A stretch of 64,000 nt of DNA, from assembly GCA_032334235.1 (NCBI GenBank), contig JAVSGI010000005.1:3005501-3069500 (forward strand), read 5' to 3'. Origin of the DNA: Paracoccaceae bacterium Fryx2. GTDB lineage: Bacteria > Pseudomonadota > Alphaproteobacteria > Rhodobacterales > Rhodobacteraceae. The notes under the pieces were generated by a model. The model had not been told where the DNA came from, ran no database searches, and saw only the letters and a list, made by a program, of their open reading frames with translations. Shown here in pieces: positions 36,719 through 44,817 of this stretch. Numbering within the stretch: the stretch's first letter is position 1; each line of letters begins with the position of its first letter. The position numbers and the translations under genes were made by a program.

Positions 36719-38547
36719 CAGGGGTTGACCTTGTAAGCGCCGCGGTAGTCGATAGCGCCCGCGCCGAAGTCCAGCACGACGCGGAATTCCATTCCGAGGA
36801 CGTCCCAGCCTTCGCGGGATGCCATCTGCGGCCCCGGTGCGCCCGACAGGTAGCTGTATTCGAAGCACGGCAGCGCGGCCGGATCTGCGAAGACAAACCA
36901 CGTCCCGTCCGTGATCCGCGGTTCCACCAGAAGCGTCAGTCTGCCGCTAAAGGGATTCACGTCATCGACGGTCGCGGCGTAGATTTGCGCCAGAACCTTT
37001 TCCGCGGTGGTTTCGAGCGAAGGCCCGACAACCAGATAACGCGGCGTCGCGTTGATCGGAGTCTTGCCGTCGAGACCCTTCATGTTGCGCAACGCGGCGC
37101 GGGCATCGCTCAAGCTATCCGAAGCAAGAGGATCGCCGGTCACGTCCAGGTTGCCGTGGTCGGCATGGAACAGCGCCTTGCCATCCTCGCCCAGTGTCGG
37201 GTTCGACAGCAGCAGGTTCACCAGAAGATTCGCTTCGGTTTCTGCCGCCATCCGGCCAGCGGTCGCGCCCCAGTCGCGGAAGGCGCCCAGATCATCGTTG
37301 ACCAGGGCTTTCCGGCTGATCGCGAATTGAGTCGCATAGGTCTTCAGGGCGTAGGATTCAACAGCTTCGCCGCGGGTCGTGTGCTTGATCTCGCCCGACT
37401 CGGACAGCTCCTGCAGCAGGCCCACATCGGACAGCTTCAGCAGGCTCTTCGGCCGAAAATCTGCAATGGTCGACTGCCGCGCAAGTGCCTTGATCGGGCT
37501 TTGCGCCGCCTGATACGCGGTCGACAGCACGCGGTTGCCGGTGCCGGTCAACAGGTTCGGGAAGTCGGACGTGGTGTGCATCGCCGCCCGGAACAGTTGA
37601 TCCGAGTCCATGCCGCGGGTCGACGTGCCGGCCGCTTCGACGCAGGCGCGGGCCATGTCACGCAGGCTTTCGCCCATGTAAGGCTTGGCCTCGTCCTTCG
37701 GCGCAACGCCAGCAACACGGCAGTGCAGCGCATCGGCGCGGCGGGCCATTACGGTAGCGGCGTCGTCCTGCGTGCCGATGACGCGAATCCGCGGCGTTGC
37801 CTGCCCGCGGGTTTGCATCGCCTCGAAGGCTTCGGCGCGGGCTTCGGTGACGGTCAGGTCACGATCAACCATGTCGTCGGCTTGCTCCGTGGTCATCCCA
37901 GCGGAACGGGCGATGGTGCGCAGTGCCGCACGGTGTTGCGCCGGGGTCGTCTCTTGGATCTCGTCTTCGGTGGCCATGTCTTTACCTCTGAATCTAGCTT
38001 GGGGGTCTGCGGGGATCGGGACGGCCGAAACCTCGTGGATGCTCCACGCGGCAGCCGTGCGAATGCGGAATTTCGTTTCAGGGTCGACCGTCTCGACCCA
38101 GCGTTGCACGCGGTAGCCGACACTGACGCCGCGCAACGTACCTTCGCGGATGCGGGCCACCACGGGCGCAGCATCTTCGGCAACGCTCAGTCGCAACGTT
38201 GCTACCAGGTTGCCGTTGTCGAAACGGAATCCGGTGACAGCGCCGACTACATCGCGTGCCGATGCCTGCCGGTGACCATCGAGAAGCGGTGCCCCTGAGA
38301 GCTGCGACGTGTCCAGCCCGGCAGGGTCCAACCGCTCAATATAGGCGCCGCGTCCGTCGCGACGGACGACAGGCGCGAAGGTGGAAATGACAGCCTCGAC
38401 CGTCAGATTTTCTTCGCTGAAGCTCCGAGGCGTGAAGCCTGCGGCGCGCTGAAGCATGGGTTGCGCTTCAAGCGGAACAGTTTTCACTGGTGCCGGCGGT
38501 TTCAACAGGATGCGGTCGGCCTTGTCAGGATTGGCGGTAAGGGCCAT
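36718..38547 (-). CDS. Prohead protease-major capsid fusion protein
   Basis: A 609-residue fusion. Residues about 40-190 are a caudoviral prohead serine protease: LLDGHRQ (catalytic His), TLRGVSVGYRV (catalytic Ser) and HEVSAVPIPADPQARF. After a helical linker (about 195-290) comes a HK97-fold-like major capsid protein (FPNLLTGTGNRVLSTAYQAA ... EANLLVNLLLSNPTLGEDGKALFHADHGNL ... TWFVFADPAALPCFEYSYLSGAPGP). Such fusions make scaffold/protease and capsid from one chain and are known in some phages. The ATG at 38547 overlaps the portal stop (TGATG). Confidence 0.9.
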   Translation of the reverse strand: MALTANPDKADRILLKPPAPVKTVPLEAQPMLQRAAGFTPRSFSEENLTVEAVISTFAPVVRRDGRGAYIERLDPAGLDTSQLSGAPLLDGHRQASARDVVGAVTGFRFDNGNLVATLRLSVAEDAAPVVARIREGTLRGVSVGYRVQRWVETVDPETKFRIRTAAAWSIHEVSAVPIPADPQARFRGKDMATEDEIQETTPAQHRAALRTIARSAGMTTEQADDMVDRDLTVTEARAEAFEAMQTRGQATPRIRVIGTQDDAATVMARRADALHCRVAGVAPKDEAKPYMGESLRDMARACVEAAGTSTRGMDSDQLFRAAMHTTSDFPNLLTGTGNRVLSTAYQAAQSPIKALARQSTIADFRPKSLLKLSDVGLLQELSESGEIKHTTRGEAVESYALKTYATQFAISRKALVNDDLGAFRDWGATAGRMAAETEANLLVNLLLSNPTLGEDGKALFHADHGNLDVTGDPLASDSLSDARAALRNMKGLDGKTPINATPRYLVVGPSLETTAEKVLAQIYAATVDDVNPFSGRLTLLVEPRITDGTWFVFADPAALPCFEYSYLSGAPGPQMASREGWDVLGMEFRVVLDFGAGAIDYRGAYKVNP

Positions 38548-38744
38548 CACTCGTCACCTTTCTTCGGTTCGGTTCGCCGCGGGTCGGCTGCGATTTCTTC
38601 GTCCAGGTCTTCGAGAATCCAGCCACGTTCCGCGACGGCCTTGCGGCGCGACGTGAGTCCGGCTTCGATCTCCACAACGGTCGCTTGAACGTCCTTCTGC
38701 GGATCAACCTGCGTCGGGCGCGGCGGCAGCCAATCGGCAGTGAG
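38547..38744 (-). pseudogene. Portal protein gene, 3' fragment
   Basis: The last 66 codons of a lambda-family portal protein (ADWLPPRPTQVDPQKDVQ, GLTSRRKAVAERG, EEIAADPRR). It has no start of its own. It is separated by IS21 from the 5' fragment at 41332-42495. Joining the two at the AGTGAG target duplication restores one frame of 451 residues with YLT-ADW at the junction. Confidence 0.92.
38739..38744. repeat. IS21 target-site duplication, left copy
   Basis: AGTGAG, repeated at 41332-41337. Confidence 0.9.
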
Positions 38745-38833
38745 TGTAGCGCGTCAACCAGCATGTCCGTGACCGTCAACCACGTTGGCCGGTTTTAGGC
38801 CGCTGGGTTGGCGTATCTGGAATTGTTTTTCGC

Positions 38834-39649
38834 TCAGCCTTCTCCTTTGTCCTTGTTGTCGGCGATGGTTGTCGTTGGCGGTCTGCTCAGCGCCTCTTTG
38901 TTGGAGGCGGCCGCGCGCTGGCGGAAGCTTTCGGCATTCATCTCCAGGATCGCTGCGTGATGAACCAGCCGGTCGATGGCGGCGACGGTCATCGCCTTGT
39001 CCGGGAAGATCTGGTCCCAGCCGCTGAAGGGCTGGTTGGCGGCGATGGCGATGCTGCGGTATTCGTAGCGCCGGGCGATCAGTTCGAAGAGCACGCCGGT
39101 TTCGGCCTGATCCTTGTGGGCGTAGGTGATGTCGTCGAGGATGATCAGGTCGAACTTGTCGAGCTTGGCGAGCGCGGCTTCGAGCACCAGATCGCGGCGG
39201 GCGGCCTGAAGTCGCTGCACCAGATCGCTGGTGCGGGTATAGAACACGCGGTGTCCCCGCTCGATCAGGGCATGGCCTATCGCGCAGAGAATGTGCGTCT
39301 TGCCCGTGCCGGAATTGCCGATGGCGATCAGATTGCCGCCACCCTCCAGCCAGTCGCCGGCCGCCAAGGCCTCGATCCGGGCGCGCGGCAGGGTTGGCAG
39401 CGCCTTGAAGTCGAAGGTCGCCAGCGTCTTGCCAGCCGGTAGCTGTGCCTCGTTCATGTGGCGCTGAATGCGGCGCATGTCGCGTTCGGCCAGCTCGTAT
39501 TCCGCGAGGACGGCCAGAAAGCGGGCAGCGGGCCAGCCTTCGGCATCGGCGCGGGTGGCAATCTCGGTCCAGAGTTTGTGGAAGCTGGGCAGGCGCAGCG
39601 CGGTCAGCATGCCTGGCAGCGTGTGGATGTCGATCTCGCGGGAGGTCAT
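38834..39649 (-). CDS. istB: IS21 helper ATPase IstB
   Basis: A 271-residue AAA+ ATPase. Walker A GNSGTGKT is at residues 111-118, Walker B LIILDDI, and DnaC-like sensor regions follow. IstB remodels target DNA for the transposase. The start overlaps istA by ATGA, the usual IS21 coupling. Confidence 0.95.
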   Translation of the reverse strand: MTSREIDIHTLPGMLTALRLPSFHKLWTEIATRADAEGWPAARFLAVLAEYELAERDMRRIQRHMNEAQLPAGKTLATFDFKALPTLPRARIEALAAGDWLEGGGNLIAIGNSGTGKTHILCAIGHALIERGHRVFYTRTSDLVQRLQAARRDLVLEAALAKLDKFDLIILDDITYAHKDQAETGVLFELIARRYEYRSIAIAANQPFSGWDQIFPDKAMTVAAIDRLVHHAAILEMNAESFRQRAAASNKEALSRPPTTTIADNKDKGEG

Positions 39650-41232
39650 GCGCAGGCTCCCAGAAGGGCATCGAAGCTGTCGAGCGAGGGATGGGCGACG
39701 GCAACATCTCTCGGCAGCGCCGTTTGCCGCGGGTTCAGGCAGGATGCCAGAGGTCCGGGATCGGGCACCCGGCCCGCGTCCAATTCTGCTGCCAGCAGAT
39801 GTGCCAGTTCCGCCTCGCAGGCCCGGTCGTGGGCGATGAACAGCAGGTCGACCATGCGGCGGCAGGCGTCGCGGCGGGGCAGATCGCGCTGCAGCACCTT
39901 CCAGGCCTCAGCGTATTCGGTTCGCGGGAACAGGCTGTCGCGGTAGATCGAACTCCACAGGGCTTGCGGTTTGCGCCGCAGCGCATGGATGACGTGATGG
40001 TAGTTGATGACATGCACGCGATGGCCATCGCCGCGACCTCGCGCCCTTGTATGGCTGACGACCAGGGTGCTGCCGAGAAAGGCCTCAAGGCGATCGTCGT
40101 AAAGGTGGACCCGCAAGCGCTGCCCGATCAGCTGCGACGGGGCGCTGTAGAAGATGCTCTTGACCAGAAAGCCGCTGGTGCGGGTGACCGGAACCACGGT
40201 CTCTGTAAAGTCGGTGGTGCGCCGGCGCGGCAGGGGCTTCAGATGCGCCCGTTCCACCTGCGTGGCCGCCGCCCGCTGCCGGTTGCGCCGTGCCACCAGA
40301 ATGTCGATGAAGCGGCGGTAGTCCTCAATGCTGGCGAAGTCGCGGCTGCCGCGCAGGATCAGCGCCTGTTCGATGGCTTTCTTGAGGTGCCGGTTCTGGG
40401 ATTCCACCGCGCCGTTCTCATGAGCTTCCCCGCGGTTGTTGCGACTGGCCTCCATGCCGTAATGGCCGACGAAGGCATTGTAGCGCGTGGTGATATCCTG
40501 GCGCTGGTCAGCCGTCAGGTTGCGGAAAGCGGCCGAGAGGCTGTCGGTGCGATGCTCCTGTGGTGCCCCGCCGAGCGACCAGAGCGCCTGCTGCAGGTTC
40601 TCGGCCAGGGCCGTGAAGCTCTCCCCGCCCAGGACCACCCCGACATGCTCCCACCGGCTGTAGACCATGACGAAGTGGTAGAGCAGATGCGGGAATAGCT
40701 GGCCCGCGATCGTCACCTCCAGCTCCTCGGCATGAGTGAAGTCGGACTGGGCCATGCGGCCCGGCTCCGGCGTCTGGCGGAAGATGATGTCGCGCTCGGG
40801 CCCGTTCAACGCCCGCCACTGCCGCACCCGCCGTTCCAGGGTGCGCCGGATCCGGTCATCGGGGAAGGCCAGCGGGTGCAGGCCCTGAAGGTGGCGCAGC
40901 AGGGTGACGGCCTGCAAAGTGCTGTCCCTCTCCAGCAAAGGAAGGATGTCGCCCTCCCAATAACCCTCGAGGGGATCGGCCACCGTGCGCCCGTGAACAA
41001 TCTTGCGGTTCGAGGGCAGCGTCGGATTGGCATCGAACCGTCGGGCCGTGCGCTCACTGAACCCGGCGCGGGCGGCCGACGTGCGCTGACTGTGATATCG
41101 GAGGTCGGACATGTATAATCTCAATTGCTGGTCGGTGATGGGTTTGTAGGCCAACCCGGATCCTCCGTTTGACGGCAGAGGAACCCGGCTTACCAACCCG
41201 CAGCGATCAGCACCTTCCCCGAAATCACTCAA
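39646..41232 (-). CDS. istA: IS21 transposase IstA
   Basis: A 528-residue DDE transposase with N-terminal HTH (HSQRTSAARAGFSERTARRFD) and RNase H-like core: first Asp in MAQSDFTHAEE, second in HRTDSLSAAF, and Glu in HENGAVESQNRHLKKA. The C-terminal region binds DNA ends. The true start may be up to 28 codons downstream of 41232, where IstA homologues begin (YKPITDQQLRLYMSD). Intact, so the IS is probably active. Confidence 0.94.
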   Translation of the reverse strand: MSDFGEGADRCGLVSRVPLPSNGGSGLAYKPITDQQLRLYMSDLRYHSQRTSAARAGFSERTARRFDANPTLPSNRKIVHGRTVADPLEGYWEGDILPLLERDSTLQAVTLLRHLQGLHPLAFPDDRIRRTLERRVRQWRALNGPERDIIFRQTPEPGRMAQSDFTHAEELEVTIAGQLFPHLLYHFVMVYSRWEHVGVVLGGESFTALAENLQQALWSLGGAPQEHRTDSLSAAFRNLTADQRQDITTRYNAFVGHYGMEASRNNRGEAHENGAVESQNRHLKKAIEQALILRGSRDFASIEDYRRFIDILVARRNRQRAAATQVERAHLKPLPRRRTTDFTETVVPVTRTSGFLVKSIFYSAPSQLIGQRLRVHLYDDRLEAFLGSTLVVSHTRARGRGDGHRVHVINYHHVIHALRRKPQALWSSIYRDSLFPRTEYAEAWKVLQRDLPRRDACRRMVDLLFIAHDRACEAELAHLLAAELDAGRVPDPGPLASCLNPRQTALPRDVAVAHPSLDSFDALLGACA

Positions 41233-41331
41233 GCCGGTGGGGCTGCCCTCCAGACGGGCATGCCCGTCTTCCGTTCAGCCCCACCGGCCAAGGTGGTTGC
41301 CGGCACCGGCCAAGATGGTTGTCGCGCAACA

Positions 41332-41337
41332 AGTGAG
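41332..41337. repeat. IS21 target-site duplication, right copy
   Basis: AGTGAG, repeated at 38739-38744. Confidence 0.9.
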
Positions 41338-42495
41338 ATAGGCTGCGGGGTCCGCCTCGAAGTCAGGTGCGGCAATGTCGCCCGACAAGACGCCGTGCCG
41401 GATGACAGCCCGCCAGGTCGGTGCGAGGAATTGCGGAACGAGGACTCCATATTGGATCTGCTCCACCCGCTGACGGAACGGCAAAAGCCCGGCCCGAAGA
41501 CTGGAATAGTTCGCGCCCGACAGATCGCCGGAAAGCAGATGATCGGGCAGCCCGAGTCCAGCCGCGAGCTGGCGCAGGTTGAGCCGCAGGAAGGCGTCGA
41601 TCTGTTGAACCTGTCCGGGCGAATTGAATCGAATGTCCAGCCCAGCAGGCAGGCGGACCATTGCGCCAGGTTCCATGCTGGGCGTTTCTGCGCCGTCGTA
41701 TGGGTCGCCGCCGGTGCCGTTCTGGTCGACGATGAAACCCGCGTGCATCGCCGCAACCTTGGCGCCCATCAGCAGGGCGTCGCAAAGCGCGTCGAAGTCA
41801 GATGCGGGAAGGATGATCGGCGCAAGCCAACTCACGCCGCGAAGCTGCCCAGGCGCCTGCGGCCGGAAGACGTGCAACACGTTGCCAGCGTCGATCCGCA
41901 TAGAAGGCGCGTAGCTTGCAAACACGCTGCCCGCCCGCTCGGGCAAGATCCAGTAGCCGACGCGGCGGCCGGTTGCGTCCAGTTCGACGCCGCTGAAGAT
42001 CATGCGGCCTTCGGACAGGTCGACGGTCTTAGCCTCGTCCAGAAGATCGGGCGGCAGGATGCGGAGCCGCGGCCCGTCCGGTGTGTCGGATAGCAGCGCG
42101 ACAGCTTCGCCCGCCTTCACCATGCTATCGGCAGCGATTGCCTGCAGCCCGGCGAAGTCAGTGCGGCCTTCCGCGTCCGCCCGGTCGCACCAAGCGGCGA
42201 AGTAGCGATTCAGCGTGCGGCGGGTTTCCGGGTCAGGATGCCGTGCGGTCGGGACAATGCCGCTGCCCACTAAGGCGCCTGTCCAGTTTGCGCAGGCTTG
42301 ATTGACCCAAGGGTTGTTTTGGGCCAGATAGGCCGCCCGGCTGCGGAGCGATGCCCCAGCCGCGGACACTTCCGGGTTGATCCGACCGAATGTGCCCATG
42401 CCCCAGCCGCGACGGCCGCCTGCGGCACCATCGAAGCGGCGGACAGCGGTTGCCGGGGCGGCCGTGCGATTTAAGAGTCGGGACAGCAGGCCCAT
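41332..42495 (-). pseudogene. Portal protein gene, 5' fragment
   Basis: First 388 codons of a lambda-family phage portal protein: RSRAAYLAQNNPWVNQACANWTGALVGSGI, later GVSWLAPIILPASDFDALCDALLMGAKVAAMHAGFI and LAAGLGLPDHLLSGDLSGANYSSLRAGLLPFRQ. Translation runs 19 codons into the IS and stops at 41275. The portal is the DNA gate and terminase docking ring of the head, so loss of the last 66 residues should prevent capsid maturation. The ATG at 42495 is used; one at 42516 is also in frame. Confidence 0.92.
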
Positions 42496-42499
42496 GGGA

Positions 42500-43066
42500 T
42501 TACGCCCCCCGAACAAGCGGGCGGATCAGATCCGACGCCGGCACGTCCAGCGTCCCGAGATGCGTTTCAGCGTGCAACAAATCGAGTGCCTTCGTGCCCC
42601 GGCCTTCGCGGTCGTCCCACTCCGCCCACATGATCCGAGTCGAGATGCGACGCGCCCCGTCAACGGTGCGGACGTAGCGAAGGCGCAGTACCCACGACTC
42701 GCCAGCTTCCGTCCCGCGGATCAGGTTTGCCAAGCCGACGCCGTAGCCTTTCGCGCAGGAAGGCGGTGCGGTCATTACCCCGCCCACGAAACCCTTCACC
42801 TTTAACGGATTGAGCGCGGACAGCTCAGCATTGACGCCCTGCAGCTCTTCGGACGAAAGGCCGATATCCAGCAGTGCCAGCAGAAGGCGCGCCCGGATAG
42901 CTTCGCGCGCTTCATATTTGACAGCGGCCGTTTGCCCCGCGCCAACCGTGCTCGGCACCAGAAGCGCCTTCACCTTGGGATTTCGCAACTGGATGTGAAG
43001 TTCCGCGGGGTCGCGGTAGTCGAGCGGCGCAATGCGTTCCGCGATGTCTTTGAGTGTGATTTCCAT
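42500..43066 (-). CDS. MerR-like putative regulator heading the capsid operon
   Basis: 188 residues. The N-terminal ~85 resemble a MerR-type winged helix: TLKDIAERI, a basic wing (LRNPKVKALLVP, KYEAREAIRARLLLALLDIGLSSEELQ), the last part like the helix pair of MerR proteins. The C-terminal ~100 residues are a beta-rich domain I do not recognise. It ends 5 bp before portal, so it would be the first gene of the capsid transcript. A 17-bp palindrome lies 28 bp upstream of its start. Regulator function is inference; a structural head role cannot be excluded. Confidence 0.5.
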   Translation of the reverse strand: MEITLKDIAERIAPLDYRDPAELHIQLRNPKVKALLVPSTVGAGQTAAVKYEAREAIRARLLLALLDIGLSSEELQGVNAELSALNPLKVKGFVGGVMTAPPSCAKGYGVGLANLIRGTEAGESWVLRLRYVRTVDGARRISTRIMWAEWDDREGRGTKALDLLHAETHLGTLDVPASDLIRPLVRGA

Positions 43067-43093
43067 GGCGGCCCTCGTCCCAAAATGTCTTGG

Positions 43094-43110
43094 GCAAGGT
43101 AGCACCTTGC
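43094..43110. promoter_or_regulatory. Candidate operator palindrome
   Basis: GCAAGGTAGCACCTTGC, a perfect 7-3-7 inverted repeat. One arm recurs as GCAAGGTGC at 43338-43346 and, in longer form, CAAGGTGCTAC at 44153-44163, both upstream of plus-strand cargo genes. Confidence 0.6.
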
Positions 43111-43170
43111 AATAGCCATGCAAAGCGATTCCTGCATTTCACGCTATAATTGTTTGATTTGTAACGGTTA

Positions 43171-43356
43171 TTGAAATGAATGAGACTTGCAATACAAAAT
43201 CCAGCATGTTACAAAGTCGTCGGTGTCTAAGCTCTAAGCCAATGGCGCGGGCGGCATTCGCAAGACTGTCGCCCGATCCGAAAAGCGCCGCGGGGTTTTG
43301 CTTCCTCTTTTCTCCGAGGCTCTAGGGGGCGGCACTCGCAAGGTGCCGCCCTTTCT
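43171..43356 (+). promoter_or_regulatory. Cargo promoter and leader with attenuator-like terminator
   Basis: TTGAAA (43171-43176), 16-bp spacer, TACAAA (43193-43198) could start a plus-strand RNA near 43205. A perfect 9-bp hairpin GGGCGGCAC/GTGCCGCCC (43327-43335 with 43343-43351) followed by TTTCTG ends 21 nt before the first cargo ATG. This could be an attenuator or the 3' end of a small RNA of about 150 nt. The region 43111-43326 is A+T-rich and has no gene. Confidence 0.5.
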
Positions 43357-43376
43357 GTAGAGAGGGAGAGCAAACC

Positions 43377-43601
43377 ATGATCACAGAATTGCAGAAGGTC
43401 GAGGCGGCCCGCGTCTTAGCGCAGCAGCTGATTGCCGAAGGGCACACCCGGCAATTCCCCATTGCCACGTCGCTCTTCGCTGTGAAGATCATGCTGGAGA
43501 AGCGCGGCATTCCGCTGCCCGATGATTACCTTGCATGGATTTCGGGCGGCGTCGTCAGCGACGCAATGATTGGGAATCCGCATTCAGTCGACGGCCGATA
43601 A
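43377..43601 (+). CDS. Cargo protein 1, 74 residues
   Basis: A helical protein (TELQKVEAARVLAQQLIAEGHTR, later MLEKRGIPLPDDYLAWISGG). The ATG has AGGGAGAG 7 nt upstream. It ends 1 bp before the ATG of the next gene, so the two are an operon. No family recognised. Its size and place upstream of a possible toxin-like enzyme allow an antitoxin or immunity role, but that is speculation. Confidence 0.7.
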   Translation: MITELQKVEAARVLAQQLIAEGHTRQFPIATSLFAVKIMLEKRGIPLPDDYLAWISGGVVSDAMIGNPHSVDGR

Positions 43602-43602
43602 G

Positions 43603-44067
43603 ATGCTGATCTTTCACTACACAGACATTTTCAATGTCCCGTCGATCATGCGTGGCGGGCTGCTTCCGTCTTCACCCCGTAAATCCGCCGCTAGGCCGGA
43701 GGGGCTCGGCAGGCCATTAGTGTTTTTCGACCAGAATAATGAGATAAGCCATGTCGTTCCGATTCGATCCGAAATTATCGCTAGGTTCTCGGTAAGATTG
43801 GAGAATCTAACTGACTGGGAAGTTGACTCTTTGGGATCAATAGTCACGCCCAATCCTGTACCGCCTTCCGCGTTCCATGACGTCGAGCAGTACATGGGCG
43901 ACGGTGTGGATCTGAAGCTGCACTATAATTATGAGGCTATTTTCGGCCGTGCGGCAGCTGATATCGGGGGGCTTTCTGCAAAGGAAAGATATGTGCTGGC
44001 CGAGTGGATATCAATCAAACATCGGTACCGCGCCGCAGTCTTTTGGGCGTCTCTTAGGCGTCGCTAA
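43603..44067 (+). CDS. Cargo protein 2, 154 residues, N-terminus resembles ADP-ribosyltransferase-like folds
   Basis: Begins LIFHYTDIFNVPSIMRGGLLPS, similar in pattern to the first strand-helix of DarT/DUF4433 and other ART-like enzymes (H-Y/T near the N-terminus, then I-x-x-x-G-L). A later region LKLHYNYEAIFG and a C-terminal basic helix (IKHRYRAAVFWASLRRR) follow. Codon use and base composition are clearly richer in A+T than the flanking phage genes, pointing to separate acquisition. The ATG at 43603 is chosen because it follows the upstream stop at once. Enzymatic function is not shown. Confidence 0.6.
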   Translation: MLIFHYTDIFNVPSIMRGGLLPSSPRKSAARPEGLGRPLVFFDQNNEISHVVPIRSEIIARFSVRLENLTDWEVDSLGSIVTPNPVPPSAFHDVEQYMGDGVDLKLHYNYEAIFGRAAADIGGLSAKERYVLAEWISIKHRYRAAVFWASLRRR

Positions 44068-44209
44068 TCGGGGCTGATCGTGCGCGCTAAATCATCTTAC
44101 GGTTTAAAGTCACTAAGTAGTTGATTTATAAGTATATCTTGCGCTGCTGCGCCAAGGTGCTACATTCTGATTCGGCGGTAGCTGAGCCGCACGGGATGGA
44201 GTGCCGAAG
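44068..44209 (+). promoter_or_regulatory. Upstream region of cargo gene 3 with operator half-site
   Basis: A+T-rich, no gene. It contains CAAGGTGCTAC (44153-44163), matching the reverse complement of the 43094 palindrome at 13 of 17 positions over the full site. Confidence 0.45.
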
Positions 44210-44482
44210 ATGTATATGCGACTCGTTGATCTTGATCTGCACGAATTCGAAGACGATATTGTCGTGTATCGCGGCGCCCACTACGGCGACCCGATGGCCG
44301 ATTGCGCCGCGCGTGCGGCCGTTCTGTCCGCCGCAGAGGCATTCATTCCGGGCTATCTCACCGATACATGCTTCACGACGCGAATCGATCTGGCGACGCC
44401 GGATCGCGAGCAAGCTGCCGCCCGCGCGGAAGCCTTCGCGCTGGAAATGTGCGGCCCTGCCCCGATTGCTGGCTTCGTCTAA
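44210..44482 (+). CDS. Cargo protein 3, 90 residues
   Basis: An acidic protein (LVDLDLHEFEDDIVVYRGAHYGDP, then two Ala-rich helices). The ATG at 44210 has GGAG upstream; a GTG at 44201 is also in frame. No family recognised. It is followed by a hairpin at 44490-44514 shared with the convergent terL side. Confidence 0.65.
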   Translation: MYMRLVDLDLHEFEDDIVVYRGAHYGDPMADCAARAAVLSAAEAFIPGYLTDTCFTTRIDLATPDREQAAARAEAFALEMCGPAPIAGFV

Positions 44483-44483
44483 A

Positions 44484-44514
44484 AAAGAGGGGGCGGCATG
44501 AGCCCCGCCGCCCC
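44484..44514 (-). terminator. Intrinsic terminator of the terS-terL transcript (possibly bidirectional)
   Basis: GGGGCGGC (44490-44497) pairs with GCCGCCCC (44507-44514). On the minus strand the stem is followed by CTCTTTTTT. It ends the packaging transcript before the opposite-strand cargo block. Confidence 0.75.
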
Positions 44515-44569
44515 AGTTATCCGCAAGTGCCGATCCGTTAGCGGGGTGCCAAACCTGCTAACGATCTTT

Positions 44570-44776
44570 CTAGTATCGAAAGTACTCCGCCACGTTCCCG
44601 ACCGCCTCACAAAGCTCTTTCGCGTCACTATGACTCAACAGGACATGTTGTCCGCCAAGCGTAATGTACATTTGCGGTCCCTCCCCGCTCGCTCCTGAGG
44701 TTCCGACCTCCAAATGAGTTTCGCAGTCTTTTGCGTTGTTCATTACCGTTTTGTCAAAGTAAGCTGTCGTTCCCAT
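44570..44776 (-). CDS. Small element protein downstream of terL
   Basis: 68 residues: GTTAYFDKTVMNNAKDCETHLEVG, a Gly-rich turn, then YITLGGQHVLLSHSDAKELCEAVGNVAEYF. Looks like a small beta-beta-alpha fold. It starts 42 bp after the terL stop on the same strand. Unrecognised. Confidence 0.6.
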   Translation of the reverse strand: MGTTAYFDKTVMNNAKDCETHLEVGTSGASGEGPQMYITLGGQHVLLSHSDAKELCEAVGNVAEYFRY

Positions 44777-44817
44777 TGCTTTCTCACTTTCTAAGTAGCC
44801 GCATTTGGCTGATAAGC

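Larger units (their letters stand above)
38745..41331 (-). mobile_element. IS21-family insertion sequence inside the portal gene
   Basis: 2587 bp, ends TGTAGCGCG... and ...CGCGCAACA (TG...CA termini), flanked by 6-bp duplications AGTGAG. The right end holds two tandem copies of CCGGCCAAGGTGGTTG-like sequence and the left end a related copy in inverse orientation, the multiple terminal repeats usual for IS21. It encodes istA and istB, both intact. Confidence 0.95.
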
